The position numbers and the translations under genes are program-made. Below are positions 59,663 to 64,000 of a stretch of DNA of 64,000 bases, piece by piece (positions within the stretch are counted from its first letter, which is position 1; every line of letters starts with the position of its first letter). The notes beneath the pieces are model-generated. The model was not told the origin of the DNA. It saw only the letters and a list, made by a program, of their open reading frames with translations, and did not search any database. Source of the DNA: Gaiella sp. (lineage in GTDB: Bacteria > Actinomycetota > Thermoleophilia > Gaiellales > Gaiellaceae); assembly GCA_027493885.1 (NCBI GenBank), contig JAOSJZ010000001.1, positions 124,001 through 188,000 of the forward strand, in the 5' to 3' direction.

Positions 59663-61331
59663 GTGGTAACCGCCGCGGAGATCGCGGGGATCACCATCTT
59701 CGCGGAGCTCGACGCCGCCGACCGTGAGCGCCTCTCGCGCGCCGCGGCCGACATCACGCTCGCGCCGGGCGAGTACGCGGCCAACCCGGGCGACGAGCGC
59801 GCGCTCTTCGCGCTGCTCGGGGGCGAATCGAGGCGGTGAAGAGCGAAGACGGGATCGAGACCGTCGTCGGAGAACGGGCCCCGGGGGACGTCTTCGGCGA
59901 GGTGCCCATCACGCTCGGCACCGTCTTCCCGGTCGGCTTCCGGGCGGCCGAGGAGTCGCGTGTGCTGCGGCTCGAGCCGCGCGACTACCACGCAGTCGCG
60001 TCCGTGGCCCCCGACGTCGCGCTCGAGGTGGGGCGGCTCGCCGCCCACCGGATGAGTGGCCCGGGCGGGCTCCAGGGGCTCGCCGCGAAGCCCCCGCGCC
60101 CGCGCGCGATCGTGCTCGGCCACCGTTGGGACGCGGCGTGCACCGAGCTGCGCCGCTTCCTCGACCGAAACCAGATCGTCTACAGATGGCTCCAGCCGGA
60201 CGTCCCGGAAGACGCGGAGCAGTGGTGGGGCGCGCTTCCGGCCGAGGGTGACTACCCGGCACTGCGCGTCGTCGACGGGAAGACCGTCGTCCGGCCGCAG
60301 GCGCGGCGGATCGCCGAGCTTCTCGACCTCTCGACCGAGGCGGACTTCGCCGAGTACGACGTCGTCATCGTCGGCGCGGGCCCCGCCGGGCTCGCCGCCG
60401 CCGTCTACGGCGCCTCCGAGGGCCTTCGCGTCGTCGCCGTGGAGCGGGAGGCGCCCGGCGGCCAGGCCGGCACGTCCTCACGGATCGAGAACTACCTCGG
60501 CTTTCCCTCCGGTGTCTCCGGCGACGAGCTCTCGAGCCGGGCGCTGAACCAGGCGCGGCGGCTCGGGGCGGAGATCCTGGTCACCCGCACGATCACGCGG
60601 ATCGACGCCGCCGCTCGGCACGTGCACTTGGACGGCGGCGACGTCCTCCGCGCCCGGACGATCGTCCTCGCCTGCGGCGTCGCTTGGCGTCGGCTCGAGA
60701 TCCCCGGGTTCGACCGGCTGGCCGGCAAGGGGATCTTCTACGGCGCCGCGCGCAGCGAGGCGGCGAACACGCACGGCCTCGACGTCCACATCGTCGGCGC
60801 CGGCAACTCCGCCGGGCAGGCGGCGATGTTCTTCTCGACCCATGCGGGGAGCGTGACCATTCTCTGCCGCGGCGGCGGGCTCGAGAAGAGCATGTCCCGC
60901 TACCTGATCGACCAGCTCGGCTCCCGCGCGAACATCGCGGTGCGGGCCCGGACGGAGCTGGCCGCGGCGCACGGGAATGCGTCGCTCGAGGCGATCGACG
61001 TTCGCGACGTCGACACCGGAGAGACGAGCCGGCTCGTGTCCGGGGGCTCTACGTCTTCATCGGCGCCGACGCGGAGACCGCCTGGCTGCCGCCCGAGATC
61101 GCGCTCGACGAGCGGGGCTTCGTGCTCACCGGGGCGGACGTGCGCAACGCGGGCCGGTGGCCGCTCGGGCGGGACCCGTACCTGCTCGAGACGAGCGTCC
61201 CGGGGGTCTTCGCCTGCGGCGACGTCCGCTACGCCCCGGTGAAGCGCGTCGCGGCCGCGGTCGGCGAAGGGAGCATGGCCATCGCCTTCGTCCACCAGTA
61301 CCTCAGGGATGCGGAAGCCGACGCGCAGTGA
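59663..61331 (+). CDS. cyclic nucleotide-binding domain fused to thioredoxin-reductase-like FAD oxidoreductase (two apparent indels near 59822 and 61048)
   Basis: [100 protein letters not shown]. Confidence 0.85.
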
Positions 61332-62853
61332 GACGCACGGCGGTCGCCGGATCGCCGTCGTCTTGACTTCTGTTCGATCACTCGGACGGGGGACGACCCG
61401 TCGAGGCGCTCGCACGACGATCAGGACGACCTTGGGGGAGAGGCGACGTTTCCGTGGCGCGGCGGGGCCGAACCGGTCCTCGACGACGTCTGCGCACCTG
61501 CGTGCGCTGCCGACCTCACTCGGGCTCACCGAGCTCGAGGCCCGGCTCCGGGCTCAGCCAAGCGCCTGCGGCGTCGTGCTCGTCGACGTCGACGGCATGA
61601 AGGACGTCAACCAGCGGCACGGCCACGAGGCGGGCGACCGCCTGCTCCGCGGTGTGGCGAGCCGGTTGTCACAGGTCGTGCCGTCCGGGTTTGCGGCGGC
61701 CATCGGGGGCGACGAGTTCGTGATGCTGATACCCGGGCTCGACGACCCGGTCGCGCTCGAATGGATCGTGACGAGGGTCGGCGAGGCGCTCGCCACGCCC
61801 TTCGACGTGGCGCTCGGGCAGTCCGTCGAGGTGAGCGCCACGGCCGCGGGCGCTCTCTGGCGGCCGGAAGACGACCCGCGCTCGGTCTTCGGCACGGTCG
61901 ACGAGCGCGTGATGCTCGGCAAGCTCTACCGGCGGGAAGCCGGCTTCGGCAAGCTAGCCGACCTCGTCGCCGGCGTTCTCGACCGTGCGCCCGAGGTCGA
62001 GCTGCTCGACGCCGTCGCCGGCGCGATGCGCCAGCTCGCGGCGGCCGACCTCGGCCTCGTCCTCGTCGCCGGCGAGGTGGCGTTCGCGCCGGATCTCGCT
62101 GCGGCCGGTGCCGTCGAGGTAGCCTCGCGCGCCGCCGCCGAGGCGGCCGCGGTGGGTCGCTTCGTCGAGAGCCACGACGAGCAGTGGGAGGCGGTCGCGG
62201 CGCCGCTCGGTGCGCCCGACGCGCTCGCCGGTGCGGTCTGCGCGCTCCGGCGCGGGTGGCGGTTCGGACGACACGAGCGCGTGCTCGTCGCCCAGGCGGG
62301 GCGGTTGCTCGGTCCGAGCATCAGTGCGCGCCGGACGCTCGAGGACGCGCTCGACCAGATCGCCGAGCTGTCGGAGCAGGCCCTGCGTGACGAGACGACG
62401 GGGCTCCCGAACCGGAGGGCGCTGCTGCGGTGGCTCGAAGAGCTCGGCAAGGAGACGCCGCTGGCCGTGCTCCTCGTCGACTTCGACGGTCTGCGCGCGG
62501 TGAACAACATCCTCGGCCACCAGGCGGGGGACGAGCTGATCAGGAACGTCGCGGCGGGCATCCGCGGGGCGACGAGAGAGGACGATCTCGTGGCGCGGCT
62601 GCACGGCTCCGGCGGCGACGAGTTCATCGTGTGCTGCCCGGGGCTCGGGGAGGACGAGGCCGGCGTCCGCGCCGTCGAGCTCGAGCGCCACCTCGTGGAG
62701 CTCCGCATGCCGCGGGCGCTCCGGCACCTCTACCGTGGAGCGTCGGTCGGCAGCACGGCGCGCGCTCCGGGCGAGGAGCCGACAGCGTTCATCGAGCGTG
62801 CGGTCGGCGCGCTGCGGCGGCGAAAGGCTATCCGCCGGGACGAGCACGGCTGA
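61309..62853 (+). CDS. tandem GGDEF-domain protein (putative diguanylate cyclase; start uncertain)
   Basis: AIGGDEFVML and GSGGDEFIVC, each with upstream GGDEF-fold motifs. Confidence 0.88.
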   Translation: MRKPTRSETHGGRRIAVVLTSVRSLGRGTTRRGARTTIRTTLGERRRFRGAAGPNRSSTTSAHLRALPTSLGLTELEARLRAQPSACGVVLVDVDGMKDVNQRHGHEAGDRLLRGVASRLSQVVPSGFAAAIGGDEFVMLIPGLDDPVALEWIVTRVGEALATPFDVALGQSVEVSATAAGALWRPEDDPRSVFGTVDERVMLGKLYRREAGFGKLADLVAGVLDRAPEVELLDAVAGAMRQLAAADLGLVLVAGEVAFAPDLAAAGAVEVASRAAAEAAAVGRFVESHDEQWEAVAAPLGAPDALAGAVCALRRGWRFGRHERVLVAQAGRLLGPSISARRTLEDALDQIAELSEQALRDETTGLPNRRALLRWLEELGKETPLAVLLVDFDGLRAVNNILGHQAGDELIRNVAAGIRGATREDDLVARLHGSGGDEFIVCCPGLGEDEAGVRAVELERHLVELRMPRALRHLYRGASVGSTARAPGEEPTAFIERAVGALRRRKAIRRDEHG

Positions 62854-62937
62854 CGCGCGGTTTCCGGCCGGCCGCGCGCACCGGTGCTACCGTCGTGGGC
62901 AGCGGTCCGTACCTGTCGATCGAGGAGGCCACGTCAT

Positions 62938-64000
62938 GGCTGTCGAGGAGAGGACGCGCACGCGGCAGGGTGCCGAGACGGTGTTCGTCGACCGGTTCTG
63001 CGACGGCATCATCGGCCCGAGCACCGAGCAGCTAGGTCCGGTGCGGGACGGCGGGCACATCGTCGCCAACACGGCTCCCGGGTGCTGGGGGCCGATGATC
63101 ACACCGGCGATCAAGGGCGGGCACGAGGTGACCCTCCCCGTCGCCGTCGCGGGAGCCGAGATCGGAGATGCGGTCGCGATTCACATTCGCGACATCTCGG
63201 TCACGTCCGCCGCCACGGCGTCGGGCAACGACCGCTTCGTCGAAGGACGCTTCAACGGCGATCCCTACTGCGCCAAGGTCTGCGCCTCGTGCGGCGCCGA
63301 GGACGAGCCGACGGTGGTGGAGGGATCGGCCCGGACTCGGTGCGCTGCGCCGCCTGTGGCGAGCCCGCTGCGCCGTTCGCCTTCACGAACGGCTACACGA
63401 TCGCGTTCGACGACGACTGGGGAGTCGGGGTCACGGTGGGCCGGGAGCAGGCCGAGGCGTTCGCACAGGACGCGTACGCCACCGCCGCTCTGCCGGAGCA
63501 CTCGATCCAGAACCCGATCCTGCTCTTCGCCCCGCACGACCTCGTCGGGGTCGCGACACGGCTGCGGCCGTTCATGGGGCAGCTCGGCACGACCCCGGGC
63601 GTCGACCTGCCCGACTCCCACAACGCGGGTGACTTCGGGGCGTTCCTGCTCGGCGCGCCCCATGCGCGGGCCGTCACCGCGGAGGAGCTCTCCGAGCGCA
63701 CCGACGGGCACATGGACATCGATGCCGTCCGGGCCGGGGCGGTCGTGATCGCGCCGGTGAAGGTCTCCGGAGGCGGGATCTACATGGGCGACATGCACGC
63801 GATGCAGGGCGACGGCGAGATCGCCGGACACACGTGCGACGTGTCGGGCACCGTCACGCTGCAGGTCGAGGTGATCAAGGGCCTCGAGCTCGACGGCCCG
63901 ATCGTCCTACCGGTGGCGGACGACCTGCCGCTGCTCGCGCGGCCGCTCTCCGCCTCGGAGCGTCAGCGTGCCGCCGAGGTTGCGGCAAGCTGCGGCGTCG
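62938..64000 (+). CDS. acetamidase/formamidase family protein, truncated by window end (apparent indel near 63325)
   Basis: PIENTAPGCWGPMI-like HIVANTAPGCWGPMITPAIKGGHEV; GDMHAMQGDGEIAGHTCDVSGTVTLQVEV. Confidence 0.85.

Overview
This 64 kb window is a GC-rich bacterial chromosome segment, probably actinobacterial (Thermoleophilia/Gaiellales-like, judged only from gene content and style). Housekeeping genes include thrS, infC-rpmI-rplT, pheST, E2/lpdA, hisC, ahcY-mtnA, hpf, secA, prfB, ftsEX, smpB, ssrA and a 2-oxoacid:ferredoxin oxidoreductase. The most interesting region is a ~5.5 kb integrated element (50911-56454). It lies between the 3' end of the tmRNA gene and a perfect 27-bp copy of that end. 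It carries a tyrosine integrase, a HTH/nucleotidyltransferase pair, a ribbon-helix-helix/unknown toxin-antitoxin-like pair and, as terminal cargo, a full methionyl-tRNA synthetase. The synthetase gene is preceded by an apparent attenuator: a 21-codon leader ORF with tandem Met codons and mutually exclusive hairpins. I am not aware of a described ribosome-mediated attenuator controlling metG on a mobile element, so this is the best candidate for an undescribed system. Other notable items are an intein at the catalytic Cys of UDP-glucose dehydrogenase, dispersed palindrome families, a tRNA 3'-end remnant, a programmed frameshift in prfB, a Suv3-like helicase and many homopolymer frameshifts that look like sequencing error. 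All calls are from reading the sequence and supplied ORF track; no database search was run.
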